A stretch of 64,000 nucleotides of DNA from Hofstenia miamia (GCA_004352715.1 SCFE01000007.1:3066412-3130411); one strand, 5' to 3'; numbered from the stretch's first letter, positions 13,640 to 24,867 are shown. The notes: generated by a model from the letters alone, not told the origin. A program made the numbers and translations.

Positions 13640-13900
13640 GCAAAGTTGTAGGTCTGAATGTAATAAGACTTTGTTGTGAATATTTTAATTTCAAAAAGTT
13701 GTGAAGAAAGTTGTAGATCTGAACGCGACTTTACAATCTCTATATTATTCGAAACATCCGCGATAGGCATTACAGAGTTGCAACTGGGCCGATTTTTAGA
13801 CCCAATACAGCTTAGGACAAAGGTCGGCCCAGCCCACTTCAAAATATCAACTATTCTCCCAAGCCCGGCGCGGCCCCACTGATAGTGTCTTATCGCATAC
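13640..13900 (+). repeat. GGGC-ended repeat, 3' part
   Basis: This carries the GC-rich end of the family seen complete at 36250-36800: ACTGGGCCGATTTTTAGACC, CAATACAGCTTAGGAC, GGTCGGCCCAGCCC and AACTATTCTCCCA. It matches 36700-36810 in order. Just before it is a short internal duplication (AAAGTTGTGA...AGTTGTAG, 13632-13655 and 13697-13720). Confidence 0.55.
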
Positions 13901-14619
13901 AGCCCAATAAATATTTATGGTTACAGCAACGTTGTATTTTGGTTGAATTTGCAATAAACACTTTACAGGTTGAATTTGTAACCAAATGCAACCAAATTTA
14001 TTTGTATTCAACAACAGCTAAAGAAGGAAAATATGTATGTATTTATACTTATACTTGGTGCTAAGTACATGAGAACCAAAAAATTATGTTACTTTATTCC
14101 AATTTGTTAAAAAGTAAAAATGTCAACTTACAATTAATTTTAACTACACCTAATGAAAACAATGTAAGAATAATTTATGCAAAATATCAGTACCAACATA
14201 GAATTGTTTGAAAATTTGTACTATTTAATTTCTTTATAATCAAAATATGCGTTTCATCTAAAAATTATTTCTTATTCTATTCAAATTTGAAATGCTTAAT
14301 TGAAATTTATAATTGCTAAAGAATATATATAGGATGTTTTTAAAGCAATTGATAATACTGAATATCTTGTAACGTAATGCATTATCAACACTAGAATTTT
14401 TGTGTTAGTAATTGATTTTTATGACTACGCATATTGTCTTGCGTGTGTTTATTTGCTTTGCTGTATGTATTGTTGTATGGATCTGTGCAAAACAGTTTGG
14501 TCGGCAAAATCTTAAGCGTTCTGTTATAATGCTATAGTTTTGTAGCGGTGGCGTGCAATGCACATATTAATGGGGGAAGCGGAATATGATATAATATAAA
14601 ATTTATGTGTTTGTATTGC
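13901..14619. other. intergenic, no gene seen
   Basis: AT-rich sequence up to the next gap; nothing supported. Confidence 0.5.
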
Positions 14620-15619
14620 NNNNNNNNNNNNNNNNNNNNNNNNNNNNNNNNNNNNNNNNNNNNNNNNNNNNNNNNNNNNNNNNNNNNNNNNNNNNNNNNN
14701 NNNNNNNNNNNNNNNNNNNNNNNNNNNNNNNNNNNNNNNNNNNNNNNNNNNNNNNNNNNNNNNNNNNNNNNNNNNNNNNNNNNNNNNNNNNNNNNNNNNN
14801 NNNNNNNNNNNNNNNNNNNNNNNNNNNNNNNNNNNNNNNNNNNNNNNNNNNNNNNNNNNNNNNNNNNNNNNNNNNNNNNNNNNNNNNNNNNNNNNNNNNN
14901 NNNNNNNNNNNNNNNNNNNNNNNNNNNNNNNNNNNNNNNNNNNNNNNNNNNNNNNNNNNNNNNNNNNNNNNNNNNNNNNNNNNNNNNNNNNNNNNNNNNN
15001 NNNNNNNNNNNNNNNNNNNNNNNNNNNNNNNNNNNNNNNNNNNNNNNNNNNNNNNNNNNNNNNNNNNNNNNNNNNNNNNNNNNNNNNNNNNNNNNNNNNN
15101 NNNNNNNNNNNNNNNNNNNNNNNNNNNNNNNNNNNNNNNNNNNNNNNNNNNNNNNNNNNNNNNNNNNNNNNNNNNNNNNNNNNNNNNNNNNNNNNNNNNN
15201 NNNNNNNNNNNNNNNNNNNNNNNNNNNNNNNNNNNNNNNNNNNNNNNNNNNNNNNNNNNNNNNNNNNNNNNNNNNNNNNNNNNNNNNNNNNNNNNNNNNN
15301 NNNNNNNNNNNNNNNNNNNNNNNNNNNNNNNNNNNNNNNNNNNNNNNNNNNNNNNNNNNNNNNNNNNNNNNNNNNNNNNNNNNNNNNNNNNNNNNNNNNN
15401 NNNNNNNNNNNNNNNNNNNNNNNNNNNNNNNNNNNNNNNNNNNNNNNNNNNNNNNNNNNNNNNNNNNNNNNNNNNNNNNNNNNNNNNNNNNNNNNNNNNN
15501 NNNNNNNNNNNNNNNNNNNNNNNNNNNNNNNNNNNNNNNNNNNNNNNNNNNNNNNNNNNNNNNNNNNNNNNNNNNNNNNNNNNNNNNNNNNNNNNNNNNN
15601 NNNNNNNNNNNNNNNNNNN
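14620..15619. other. assembly gap (1000 N)
   Basis: Exactly 1000 N, so probably a nominal-length scaffold gap rather than a measured one. Confidence 0.99.
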
Positions 15620-15742
15620 TTTAGGGTCCATTTTCTCAATATTGTCAAAAATTTTCCGGGGCTTCGCCTCGCATTGGGTAATGACGATGTTGTCCCCGTC
15701 AGAAAATCCTGCGTACGCCCCTGGGCTTCTCAGCCAACTCTA
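15620..15742 (-). repeat. terminus of a CAGGGGCG-type element
   Basis: Read on the minus strand the end is CAGGGGCGTACGCAGGATTT followed by TCTGACGGGG. The same kind of start (CAGGGG, then a few bases, then AATTTTC and a G-run) occurs at 33571, 42197 and 63925. This looks like one end of a DNA transposon family; the other end lies in the gap. Confidence 0.45.
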
Positions 15743-15769
15743 GGTATGTTGATTTCTTACCCATCTTAT

Positions 15770-16300
15770 TTTAGATCCAAATTTACACATCTTAGGAGAC
15801 CTATAATTGACCGATATTGACCGTTATATTTATTGAATTGTATTGTCAATTTTAAACATTTTTAAATGCAGGTTAGGAAGCTGCTTTAGTTATTACTTAG
15901 TTTATATAGTTACTTTTTATTTTGTCGCACCTAGTGTCGTGCCGTGTTGCTATTTTAATTATATCAAATGTAGGCTAGGAAGCTGCTCTTAGTTACCACG
16001 TAGTTTTATATTGTTTGTATAGCAGCTAGTGTGGCTGCATTGTTACATGTTATGGTTATTACGGTAACAATAGTGACTGGTGTTATTTAGCACTGATACT
16101 TAGGGCACACATAACAAAATATCGTCCTTGTGAGATTGAGCCGAATGCTGGAACGTGGAATCGGAGCAGTGGATGAACCCTCGGTGAACGGATTTGGCTT
16201 CGGGCAAATGCTCACCTCATCGAACAGGAATCTCTTGGAGCTACCTAAACAGTAGTTGTTAAAAATAGATACTGTCAGGAGCACATCTTATCCTGAGTGA
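15770..16300 (+). repeat. dispersed repeat family R4, copy 2
   Basis: This starts TAGATCCAAATTTACACATC and contains GGTTAGGAAGCTGCTTTAGT and a second related AGGCTAGGAAGCTGC block at 15970, so it is partly tandemly duplicated. It matches 52370-52866 in inverse orientation and 2985-3460 in the same orientation. This copy still has many CpG sites that are TG/CA in the 52-kb copy. Confidence 0.65.
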
Positions 16301-16889
16301 TGATTCTACAATAATCTGAGATAAAACTTAATTAAAAATGGAATTTTCGAGGAGAAGGCTATATTTTCTATGATATGAAAGTTGTATTGCAACAAAACAA
16401 GTTTTTCTGATACAAAAAGACGTAATATATTTAATATTTATATATTTTCATTTGCTAGAGGTTGATATTAATTGAGAAATGAGGTTGTTAATCATTAATA
16501 ATCAGGACAACCAAAAGTGATAAATGTCATATTTTTCAGTTGGTCTATTTTGCAGTCTGATTAAAAGTAGATGGATTTCAGATCTGTGGTGCAGTTAAAG
16601 AGAAAGTTATAAAGCCATAAAAAGTCATATTTTTGTTTTTTTTAAATATATTTATGGCTGAAATGCCATAGAAATAATATTTTGAGATAGTTTAATTAAA
16701 TTCAGAAAAATACTTAAAAATAAATGCTGTATTGTGCTTGCTTTAAATCATTTGAATTGAAATATAATTCATTCAATTTCAATTAATGTACTTCTGGCAT
16801 AACCCAAAAAAGGTTTAATTATTGCTAGCTAATTGTTGAACCGACCCACTGGTCGACGCGGTTCTAGGATTGGCCAAGTGTGCTGACAG
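16301..16889. other. intergenic, no gene seen
   Basis: AT-rich; nothing supported. Confidence 0.5.
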
Positions 16890-17240
16890 CTGAATGATAT
16901 TAAGGGAACTATACACATTATTATTTCATGGATTTTGCAAGGCATACGTGTTGCAGAACTGTAACCTGCGCATTCAGGAAAAATATATGAGGTTTGACAA
17001 TCTAATTTCTTCAATTAAGGCTGCTATCATAAAATATCAAAATTGTTCAAGGTTTGACAGGGGTGAAATTCCGCCAGATGTTGTTATTACTCCCACCCTG
17101 ATCCTGGAAAAGTTATCTATGAAGTAGACGCCTATATCAAGTCACGATTAGAAAATACTAGTTTCATTGCTATAAACGAAGGAAAAGTCTTGCGTATGAC
17201 AAAAATCTTAACCACAATAATCGATGGAAGTAACTTTAAA
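16890..17240 (+). pseudogene. possible hAT-type transposase scrap
   Basis: A 77-codon open stretch (16894-17127) includes YMRFDNLISSIKAAIIKYQN, then RGEIPPDVVIT. A second frame directly after gives PGKVIYEVDAYIKSRLENT. A helix with paired hydrophobics leading into a PP-x-VIT block resembles the region before the TRWG motif of some hAT transposase-like proteins, but that motif itself is absent. I offer this as a weak resemblance only. Nothing in the flanks settles it. Confidence 0.3.
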
Positions 17241-17604
17241 AAATTGACTTATTATTGTGTAAGTTTTTGTATTTGTTTTATATTTTGTTCTCACTAATAG
17301 AAAAACGTTATGATATTGCTTAAATGGATAATTTTGAAAAATGGATGATCATATTTTAGGGCATATTTCACTAAATTCCGTCGTATTTTGTCAAAAAATA
17401 AGGTCAGATTTTGCTTTTTTAAAGCCATATTTCTGGTTGCCCTAGTAATAATTGAACAATATCTTATCCGGTATGTGGTCAATTATCCGGAATCCGGCAA
17501 TCAAATTATTCGGAACTATCCGGTATCCTATAAATTCAATTCACTATACGGATCCCATTCTTATTTCGGACAAATGAATATCAAAATTTAAGGAAAATCT
17601 AAAA
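17241..17604. other. intergenic, repeated CCGGT words
   Basis: Contains several TATCCGGTAT / CCGGAATCCGG-like words (17465-17530). No gene is seen. Confidence 0.4.
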
Positions 17605-18685
17605 TATGCTTTAGTGCACTTATGTGAAGTCACTCTCTGCAAGCCACAAAGTACAGCACAGGTCATAAAAACAAGAGCAAATTGAGTGAAACATGAAAAT
17701 ACATTCTACAACAATTTAATTTTGCAGTGCTGAATACATGAATTTGCTTCCAAAAAATAAACTTCCGTATACTATAAAAAAATAAGAATCACACTGGAAT
17801 GTCGTTATTGTAACCACCCAAACTAGAATATGTCTTCTGCTAAGCAAAATGCGATGCTCATCAAGAATAACAAAGAAATTCTTAAATTCTGCTTGCAATT
17901 ATTAGCTTTGGCCTTATTCAAAAATGATTTCATAAACATGACAGAAATCTACGTAGGCATCCTACGATGTGGTGATATGGTAGGTATTAAATCATGATAA
18001 ATCAAGTTTTGTCAACGTTTTCTTTAATATTTTCTGATCATTGTGGAATTTACTAGTAATAGAGGTCGTTTTCAGATTTTTGAGGGAATTTTAGAGAGAC
18101 AGCTCTAAATATCTAATCGAGGGATAGTTTGATGAGGTAAAGCCAGGTCAGGCTACAAGGGCAAAATTTAATATATCTGATGTATCAGGATGGGTATTTG
18201 CTCGATCCTTACTGTGAAATAAATCTGAGTACTGTCAAAATTTATGAATACCCACCATACACTGACTATTTACTTATACCAATAAAAATATTTCCTCTCC
18301 ATGTTAATGACAAACGGGTCTTCGATTGAGGCTTGGAAAAGATCTCGTAAAAATAGCCCACAATTATCAGTGTCAGTTATGGTTTCATCTTCAACTGGAT
18401 TAAAACGTTAGTTTTCCACTCTGACAATGACATATGACCTTTTTCAAGCCTGGTTTTGAGAATATAGGAAAGCCTGCTCTTTTCTATCAGGAACTGAGCA
18501 AAGAATAATGAATTTTATTTTCTCAATACATTATTTGGAAGAGTAATTCCTATTGCTTATACATTCTTAATAGCAATTTAAGGAAATAAAAAATAAAAAC
18601 AATTTTTTTAATTTAGAACTTTTTTGCATTTTTTAAATATAAAGTACTTTTTGTGAACCCAAGATTTGTCTATTTTTGAAAAATA

Positions 18686-19890
18686 CACTGGGGTGACAAA
18701 ATGCTAAGTACACTTATATTCAAAAAAACTACAGAGAAAAACGAAAATAAAACAGTTTTCAGTATTTAATACATCGTCCATTTTTTCTTAGAATCATTTC
18801 CACTCTATTTGGCATGCTTTCGTATAATTTGTCTGTTGTTTGCACAGAAATCAATTTCCAAATTGTTCGAACAACAGAATCCAGGTTCTCCCAAGAAATA
18901 ACTTGATTTTTCAAACTTTGCTTCAAAATTGGAAACATGTTTTCAATAACGTTTAAATCAGGGCTATATGGGGGCCAGTTTTCAACCTCAATGTTGTTTT
19001 CTTCGAAAAAATCTTTGAATATTTTGGCTTTATGTATGGGTGCATTGTCTTGTTGAAAAACGTACCCAGGCATAAGAATCTCCTCTTTTGCATTTTCCAA
19101 CAAGCTAACATACCCTGATGAATTGAGAGTATTCGGGCAAGAATATAAAACTTTTTTACCATCGGCACGAATCGCACCACAGTACATAACGGATCTTCTA
19201 TCTGTGGACATTGACTTAACGTGTCATCTGAAAATCGGGTACCATTTTTTCGCCAAACAACTACGTTTCCATCGCTACTGAGTTTTACTCGGGTCTCGTC
19301 ACTGAAGATCACTCGTTTCCAGTAGCCAACTGTTCTGTTGCGTCTTTGTCGGCACTATTTTAACATGACATGGGCATTTTTATTCGTCAAAGTCGGTTTT
19401 TTGGCTGCTGATCTCCCAAAAACTCCGTTTTTATGTCGAACTGCAAGGAAAACTGTTTCACTCAGTAGTGACACACCTTATGCTTCGCTTTGGGTCATTT
19501 TTCACATGAAGTACTTGTAAATTTTCGTCTCTTTTTGACAATTTTTGCTTTCTCCCCGTTGATTTATCAGCTGTAAATGTACTATTTCTCTCATATCTCG
19601 CAAAAGCAGACTGGGCTGAAGATCTGCTTTTTAAATCGAGAACTTCTACTATTTTCTTCTATGAATAATGTTGTTTTCGCAGAATAACGACTTGCGAAAC
19701 AATAGAATCAGGGAATGGTTTTCCCATTTCAAGCGTTTTATGCTATTGCAAAACGTAATATAACTGAATTTTTTTATTAATTAACAATGTATTATCACAA
19801 ACGCGATGATTTTGTAGCTTTAGTTGATTCATTTAGAATGGTTGTAAAAAGTTTAAAACAAGATGTACGTAACATTTTGTCAACCTACTA
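18686..19890 (-). mobile_element. Tc1-family element with empty-site proof
   Basis: 1205 bp with inverted ends: CACTGGGGTGACAAAATG at the left; read inward from the right, TAGTAGGTTGACAAAATG, both continuing to a GTACA block. It is flanked by TA (18684-18685 and 19891-19892). The paralogous sites near 39890 and 40455 read GAAAAATATTTAGCTG with a single TA, which is the empty target. The element therefore inserted after the host segment was duplicated. Its transposase is broken. Confidence 0.95.
18759..19727 (-). pseudogene. Tc1-type DD34E transposase pseudogene
   Basis: Minus-strand DDE transposase remnant of about 320 codons, a normal Tc1 size. It starts MGKPFPDSIVSQVVILRKQH (ATG at 19725-19727), a helix-turn-helix DNA-binding region. 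The catalytic core has VIFSDETRVKLSSDGN (first Asp), FQQDNAPIHKA (second Asp) and WPPYSPDLNVIENMF (Glu), with 34 residues between the second Asp and the Glu. All three catalytic residues remain. However, stops lie after the first helix, within the linker and before the first Asp motif, and a frame change near 19210 separates the first Asp from the rest. It ends at 18759-18761. Non-functional. Confidence 0.95.
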
Positions 19891-20109
19891 TATTTAGCTG
19901 TTGATCAATAAATAGTTTCTTAACACTCTAGGATAAGACTTTACTTCTATTGTAAATGAAATCTATCGGCTAACTGGATTCAAATGGGACTTGAAATACA
20001 ATCAGACTTAAAGCCGCTTTACAGATTTGTTGCGGTTAATGAGTTCATTTTCAGCAGGCGGTTGCACCATCGTTTTTTATTAGACGGAAATTATTGCGAT
20101 GCAATTAAG

Positions 20110-20238
20110 CATTGACCAATCAGAGTATCGTTGCCGCAAGATGTGGTTTTTGAGCCAATCAGGACACAGTACGTTTACCTGGCAATTAAGTATATAACAT
20201 GCTTAATGAAGAGCATCATTAATTAACTGTTCTGGGCT
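20110..20238 (+). promoter_or_regulatory. CCAAT/TATA promoter before exon 1
   Basis: Two CCAAT boxes (20116-20120 and 20155-20159, both in a CCAATCAG context) and a TATATAA box (20191-20197) precede the ATG at 20239. The spacing of about 48 bases from TATA to ATG leaves room for a short leader. The GAGCCAATCAG box is kept in both downstream copies (about 40179-40189 and 40657-40667), while the TATA is weakened in both. The promoter role is inferred from motif order and its place before a spliced ATG exon. Confidence 0.6.
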
Positions 20239-20290
20239 ATGCCGAACTTTGCCCGGAAAAAACTCGCTTTGATTCAAAACAAAAAGCAAG
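20239..20290 (+). CDS. ovo: probable exon 1 of ovo-like gene (SNAG-like N-terminus)
   Basis: Seventeen codons, MPNFARKKLALIQNKKQ, plus one base, then a GTATGCG donor at 20291. OVO/OVOL proteins begin with a short basic SNAG-type repressor tag (MP-x-x-F-x-x-K). A conserved RNW(S/D)E motif follows within about 20 residues, and such a motif lies at the end of exon 2. The phase (one base left over) matches the exon 2 acceptor at 30598-30599, where a G completes the Asp codon GAT. Two other copies exist at 40246 and 40740. Between this copy and the 40740 copy, six of eight base differences are synonymous. The 10.3-kb intron is inferred, not shown by transcript. Confidence 0.65.
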
Positions 20291-20570
20291 GTATGCGTTA
20301 AGTTTATGCGTTGTATTCTGTTCATTCTAGATTATATATTCGTGTATTCATTATTAATTAATATTTAGGCAAAAAATCATGAAATACTAACATGATATGG
20401 AAATAATCAATATTTCTCGGTTTTGCAATATGTTAAATTTACAAAATAAAGGTATGCGTTATGTTTATGCGTTGTATTCTGTTTATACTAGATTAAAGGA
20501 TAGTGTATCGTTATTAATTAATATTTAGACGAATGTTCATGAAATACTGACATGATATGGAAATAATATT
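20291..20570 (+). repeat. tandem duplication in start of intron 1
   Basis: The sequence after the exon 1 donor (GTATGCGTTAAGTTTATGCG to GACATGATATGGAAATAAT-type end) occurs twice, at 20291-20410 and 20451-20570. The second copy is preceded by ATGTTAAATTTACAAAATAA, which resembles the last codons of the diverged first-exon copy at 40246. Confidence 0.75.
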
Positions 20571-20677
20571 TTTTCATGGTCCGGAAGGGGTAGGAAGAGA
20601 AATGAAAACAAACAAACAAAAACTTTTAATTTTAGTAAGCAATTATTTATGCAAGCTTACAAAACTAGTAATAAGTG

Positions 20678-20819
20678 NNNNNNNNNNNNNNNNNNNNNNN
20701 NNNNNNNNNNNNNNNNNNNNNNNNNNNNNNNNNNNNNNNNNNNNNNNNNNNNNNNNNNNNNNNNNNNNNNNNNNNNNNNNNNNNNNNNNNNNNNNNNNNN
20801 NNNNNNNNNNNNNNNNNNN
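20678..20819. other. assembly gap (142 N)
   Basis: Run of N inside the presumed first intron. Confidence 0.99.
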
Positions 20820-22635
20820 TTGCCGTCAGTATTTAACAGAAATATTTTCAAATTTCAATTTCTGGTTTCAATAAATTACAAATCTATCATTTTTCATGTA
20901 CATTGCACATTCAGATTCAGCCGTATAATTTAATTTCTCAGAATTTGAAATTTAAGCTTCTTTTAAATTGAATTAAATTTAATTTTAGAAATTATATCGG
21001 GTTTCGATAATTATATATTTAGTCTTTTACGAAATTGAAAACTGGCTTAATACAGCATTTTTCATGTTTGCGGTAAGAAACACGATTAATATTGTTATTA
21101 ATTCTAAAACTGCGTCTTTAGCCAAATTCAAGCTCTAATAGCTGTCCCGTCTATAAAGTGCTCACACATGTACACCACTTGTTGCGTTATACATGTAATA
21201 TCAAGATTCCAAAATGCACTTAATTAGTTTACTAACCACAATTTGCAAATAGCGCTGTGTTTTTGTACGTTAGATAAGCCAAAGTAACATATTTTGAATC
21301 CGCAAAATCTCGAATTGCTATTGTAATGGGGGATTGAATCATACAACCATTACTTTGTAAGATGAAATTCTGGAAAATCTAAAGGTAGTGACATCATCTG
21401 AATATGAAAGAGACAGTGAATTCTGCAAAAATTAGCAAATATTTTTTAATGGTCGCTTCATTTTTAAAGAATTTAAAATAAATTGAACATTTTTAGATAA
21501 AAATATTTAAATTTAAATTTTACTGAAAATCCCCCATTGTTTTGTTGTTTCTTAAGTAATAATCAAATGACGTCACATTTACAAAACGTATGGGCGAAAA
21601 CAAAACAAAAAACAAGCAGTAGGATACGCTTTATCTAATTTCATTGCATTAGGTTTAAGAAATCTGTAGTTTTCGGAATCATTTGCATATAATCAGAAAA
21701 ACATGAATGATCACTGCTGCTCAATTTTTATTGTCTTGACCATGCTAGCCAAACACGTTTTGGGGAGTCTGGTGGCAGAGTCTCATGGAAGTTCCTGGGA
21801 CTGAAGTCATGCAAAAATATGGCACCAAAATCAAATATACTAAAAGAAATTTGCTTGGCTCATGTTGTGTAAAAAAAATTGACTTGTTCCACGTGTTGCT
21901 AACCTGACTCATCTACAACATTTCTGCTACATTTATTCTGCATAAGTTACATTTTATTCAACTTCTGCTAATGTTAAAATGAACTTTTCAAATCTAGTTT
22001 TCGAGAAATCCTAACAATTTATTTATTGCCAACTACGTGATAGGCCTATGTACACAATATTTCGTAAAAAATTTCGCATGGCATAATTGTCCCTGATCCC
22101 CTCCAGTAACAATAATCTATATGCAAAATTATGATTTCCATGGTTTTCTGTTATCAACATCTTATAAGTTAATTGCTTGCTACATTGAGTTTGTGGTTGC
22201 TCATTGATAAGCTTACAGACGTTAGCTCACAGCACGATAGGTTTTTAAAATCATGTTCACCTACAGAGTAAACACCGCCAATGTGCTCGCGGAGTTCGCT
22301 CTCGCGGATTATCAACAGAGATTGCGCATTTCTTTATCAAACGATATCATACTTAGTTTACGTAATCGCTATTGTTTGCCGTTAATATCGCACTCATTGT
22401 TTATATAAATTAGTAAAATTTGTTTGGAGAACACACGGGTCGTATGGAAGGACATGATTTGTGTTTACTTGTCTTTTATATTTACTAGTAATCAAAGTCT
22501 TTTGAGATAGGTTCGGACTTTTCAAAGCGAGTTCGAGTTAATCGGTCCGTGTTCGAGTTTTTACGTTTCTATTTCGAGTTCGATAGAATTTTTTCAAATA
22601 TAAACATATTTATTTATTTTTATTTATATTTACAT
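20820..22635. other. AT-rich, no gene seen
   Basis: No supported gene. A patch of repeated GAGTTCGAGTT words lies at 22505-22590 and recurs at 35465-35535, 35745-35812 and 61525-61565. Confidence 0.45.
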
Positions 22636-24567
22636 TAAAGATTTGCCTCGTGTGGTTTTGGATAACTCGGGGGTAAAATATTTGTAAATGCAAAATTTCA
22701 GCCAAATTGGTCCAATATTGGTGAGCAACAATGATTTTGAATATCAGTTCTTTGAGGATATTTAAATCATCTACAACAAATGTTTTCTTGTGATAACTTC
22801 TATATTTCCTGCCATACTTATCTCAATCACACAAAAGTCACTAAAAACATTGAATTTGTTTACAGAAGATGAAGCGGTAAGTGTTTTGTTAGACAATATT
22901 AGGAAATATGCATATGAACGCTAATCCTCTTCTGTTAAAGTGAAGAAATCCTGCGTGGATTCGGTTAGATGATTTATTATGCTTGATGCCAGTGTTGCAT
23001 CTACAATATACACTGCCTTCGACTAACATGACTCGCTTAATAAATTTAATGGCTGTGATTCTACAAATGTAAACACTGTTTGAAGAGGAGGCATTTTTAC
23101 TTTACTTGAGTAAAATCTTGAACGCATTAGTATTATGGCTTATATGCAGTGTTGACCAGTTAAATTAATTTAACTATTTTTCACCAGTTAAACTATTTTC
23201 ATTTAATTTAACTGAATAGTTTAACTATTTACAAATTGAGACTGACAGAATAGGTAAGAGATTGTCTGCATAAAAAATGCTTAGCCCGTTGGCGACAAGA
23301 GTTTTTTGCAAACGTAGCTTCGCGGGAGAGACATAAATGGTGCAATAAAAACAGAATTTCTTCAATGCTTCAGAATTATTTAACTATTCAGAATTAAAGT
23401 AAAATATAACAAACGATAATCGGTGAAATTCTAAAATCACATCAAACAATTTCGAATGAAATTTTATCATCGTATCCAACCATTATCAAATGAGATTTCA
23501 AGTTTTCAATTTTCAATCGATTTTTACGATTTTTAGTCAAATATGATGCTTTTAAAAATTTCGTGTTCATTTTAACTAAATAGTTAATAGTTAAACTATT
23601 GAAATGAATTAATTTAACTCTAACTATAACTAATTGGTTAAACTATAGTTAAACTATTAGTTTAATTGGTCATCACTGCTTATATGCATAGCACTCCGGC
23701 ATCTTTTGTGAAACAAGATGGGACAATTCTGGGGATAAATTGTTCAAAACAATATTGTTTATTTTGGTATTACAAATATGTAAATTATTGTTTGCATAGT
23801 TTGAAAATGCAAAAAATTTCGATTTGTAAGCTTTATTGTACCTAATTATGCCCCGTTATGGTTCAACATCAAATGTGAACCAACATATAAGCGAGGCCAT
23901 ATTACTGCAGAACAAGGAAATTTCAATCGGAAAAGATACGAAATGCAAAGTTATTACGTCGGAAAATTTCAATGCTACATGCAATCCATTGAAAGAGCTA
24001 CCAAAATAGTAACTGAAAGTATCAAGTTTGGTTGTTAATATGATCGCAGTTAACCCTATTTCTACTAGCGTTACCTTTAAGTAACGATTTGTCCATCTTG
24101 TTGAACAATTCTAACCAAGCCTGCTAAAAACATTGAAAGCCTTTTACATGGACTCGTATGTGGGTTTGGGTCCGCTCATGCAATGATGAAGATTTGCACT
24201 AGAACTTATTCTCGAGCCTGAAGTACATACAAATAAGCTTTTTTTCAATGAGGTATCTAATTCTTGTAATAATATTCAAATTCAATGTTTTGGCGATGTT
24301 TCGACCGGTTGTGATGTGATTAAACAAAATTGTTAAGAGAAAATAGTTGCCTTGCATGATTTGAACAACCTTAAAACCTAAATTCATAATTATTTTACTT
24401 TTATAGTAGTTCATTTAATCACACATGAATTTTTAATTTTTGGTATTTTTGAATTTTTTCAAAAATGTCAAAGTCATTTTCGCTAGGTCAATATTGAACC
24501 TAATTGGCTGAAAGTTGGCATAAATATGTTTTTGCCCTAGTTACCTAAAACCACACGAGGCAAGCTG
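22636..24567. repeat. long inverted repeat pair enclosing a MITE
   Basis: The left arm at 22636-22745 (AAAGATTTGCCTCGTGTGGT, then TTTCAGCCAAATTGGTCCAA) matches the reverse complement of 24465-24567 (AACCACACGAGGCAAGCTGA on the + strand). The arms are about 105 bp and imperfect, and about 1.7 kb apart. They may be the ends of a DNA element whose interior was invaded by the hAT-type MITE at 23147-23678. No transposase is seen inside. Confidence 0.6.
23147..23678. mobile_element. hAT-type MITE, internally palindromic
   Basis: 532 bp. It starts CAGTGTTGACCAGTTAAATT and, read inward from the right end, CAGTGATGACCAATTAAACT. It is flanked by a perfect 8-bp target duplication CTTATATG (23139-23146 and 23679-23686). 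The CAGTG start and 8-bp duplication are those of the hAT superfamily. Both arms are built from repeated TAGTTTAACTA/TTAACTATTT words, so a long single strand could fold on itself. There is no coding capacity, so it needs a transposase from elsewhere. Confidence 0.9.
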
Positions 24568-24594
24568 AAATAAAAAGATTTTTAGCAACCCACC

Positions 24595-24597
<3 letters not shown>

Positions 24598-24629
<32 letters not shown>

Positions 24630-24712
24630 CAATAAATATATTGCAATGTATATATTGGCGCCAAATTTAATCACAATAATATTGCAATAAATTGCAATAT
24701 ATTGCAATATTT
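24598..24712. repeat. TA run and ATTGCAAT cluster
   Basis: A TA run (about 24598-24627) is followed by at least five ATTGCAAT or near-ATTGCAAT words within 85 bases (24628-24712). ATTGCAAT is a perfect palindrome and also the consensus core bound by C/EBP-type proteins; any such role here is speculation. Simple repeat growth is the likelier cause. Confidence 0.6.
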
Positions 24713-24867
24713 TTTGAAGGCGTTTTTTGTATTTTTATTTTTTTTCTTAGCTTTGTTTAAGAAATAAACAGCTTTTTAGCTTGTTGCAATATTTAATTGA
24801 TGTGCATACAGCTTAGAAATAAACAATACTTCCTAATGGTATTGATGAGAGACAATCAATTGAGATA

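Larger units (their letters stand above)
17605..20570 (+). repeat. duplicated 5' region of the ovo-like gene, copy A
   Basis: From ATGCTTTAGTGCACTTA to the end of the first-exon region this segment matches 37541-38156 plus 39119-40335 (copy B); its last third also matches 40336-40850 (copy C). Shared landmarks are GATGTGGTGATATGGTA, TGATGTATCAGG, GTATTTGCTCGATC, TCTTCGATTG, AGCTGTTGATCAATAAAT, GAGCCAATCAG and a 17-codon exon followed by a GT donor. Copy A differs by carrying a Tc1 element at 18686-19890. The most economical reading is a local duplication of promoter plus first exon. A dispersed repeat is the alternative. Confidence 0.8.

Noticed and set aside
17605-20570. The duplicated 5' region as a plain dispersed transposon
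   Set aside because: The copies carry CCAAT boxes and a spliced first exon in the right phase and lie next to real and broken ovo exons, so gene duplication fits better. A genome copy count could still overturn this.
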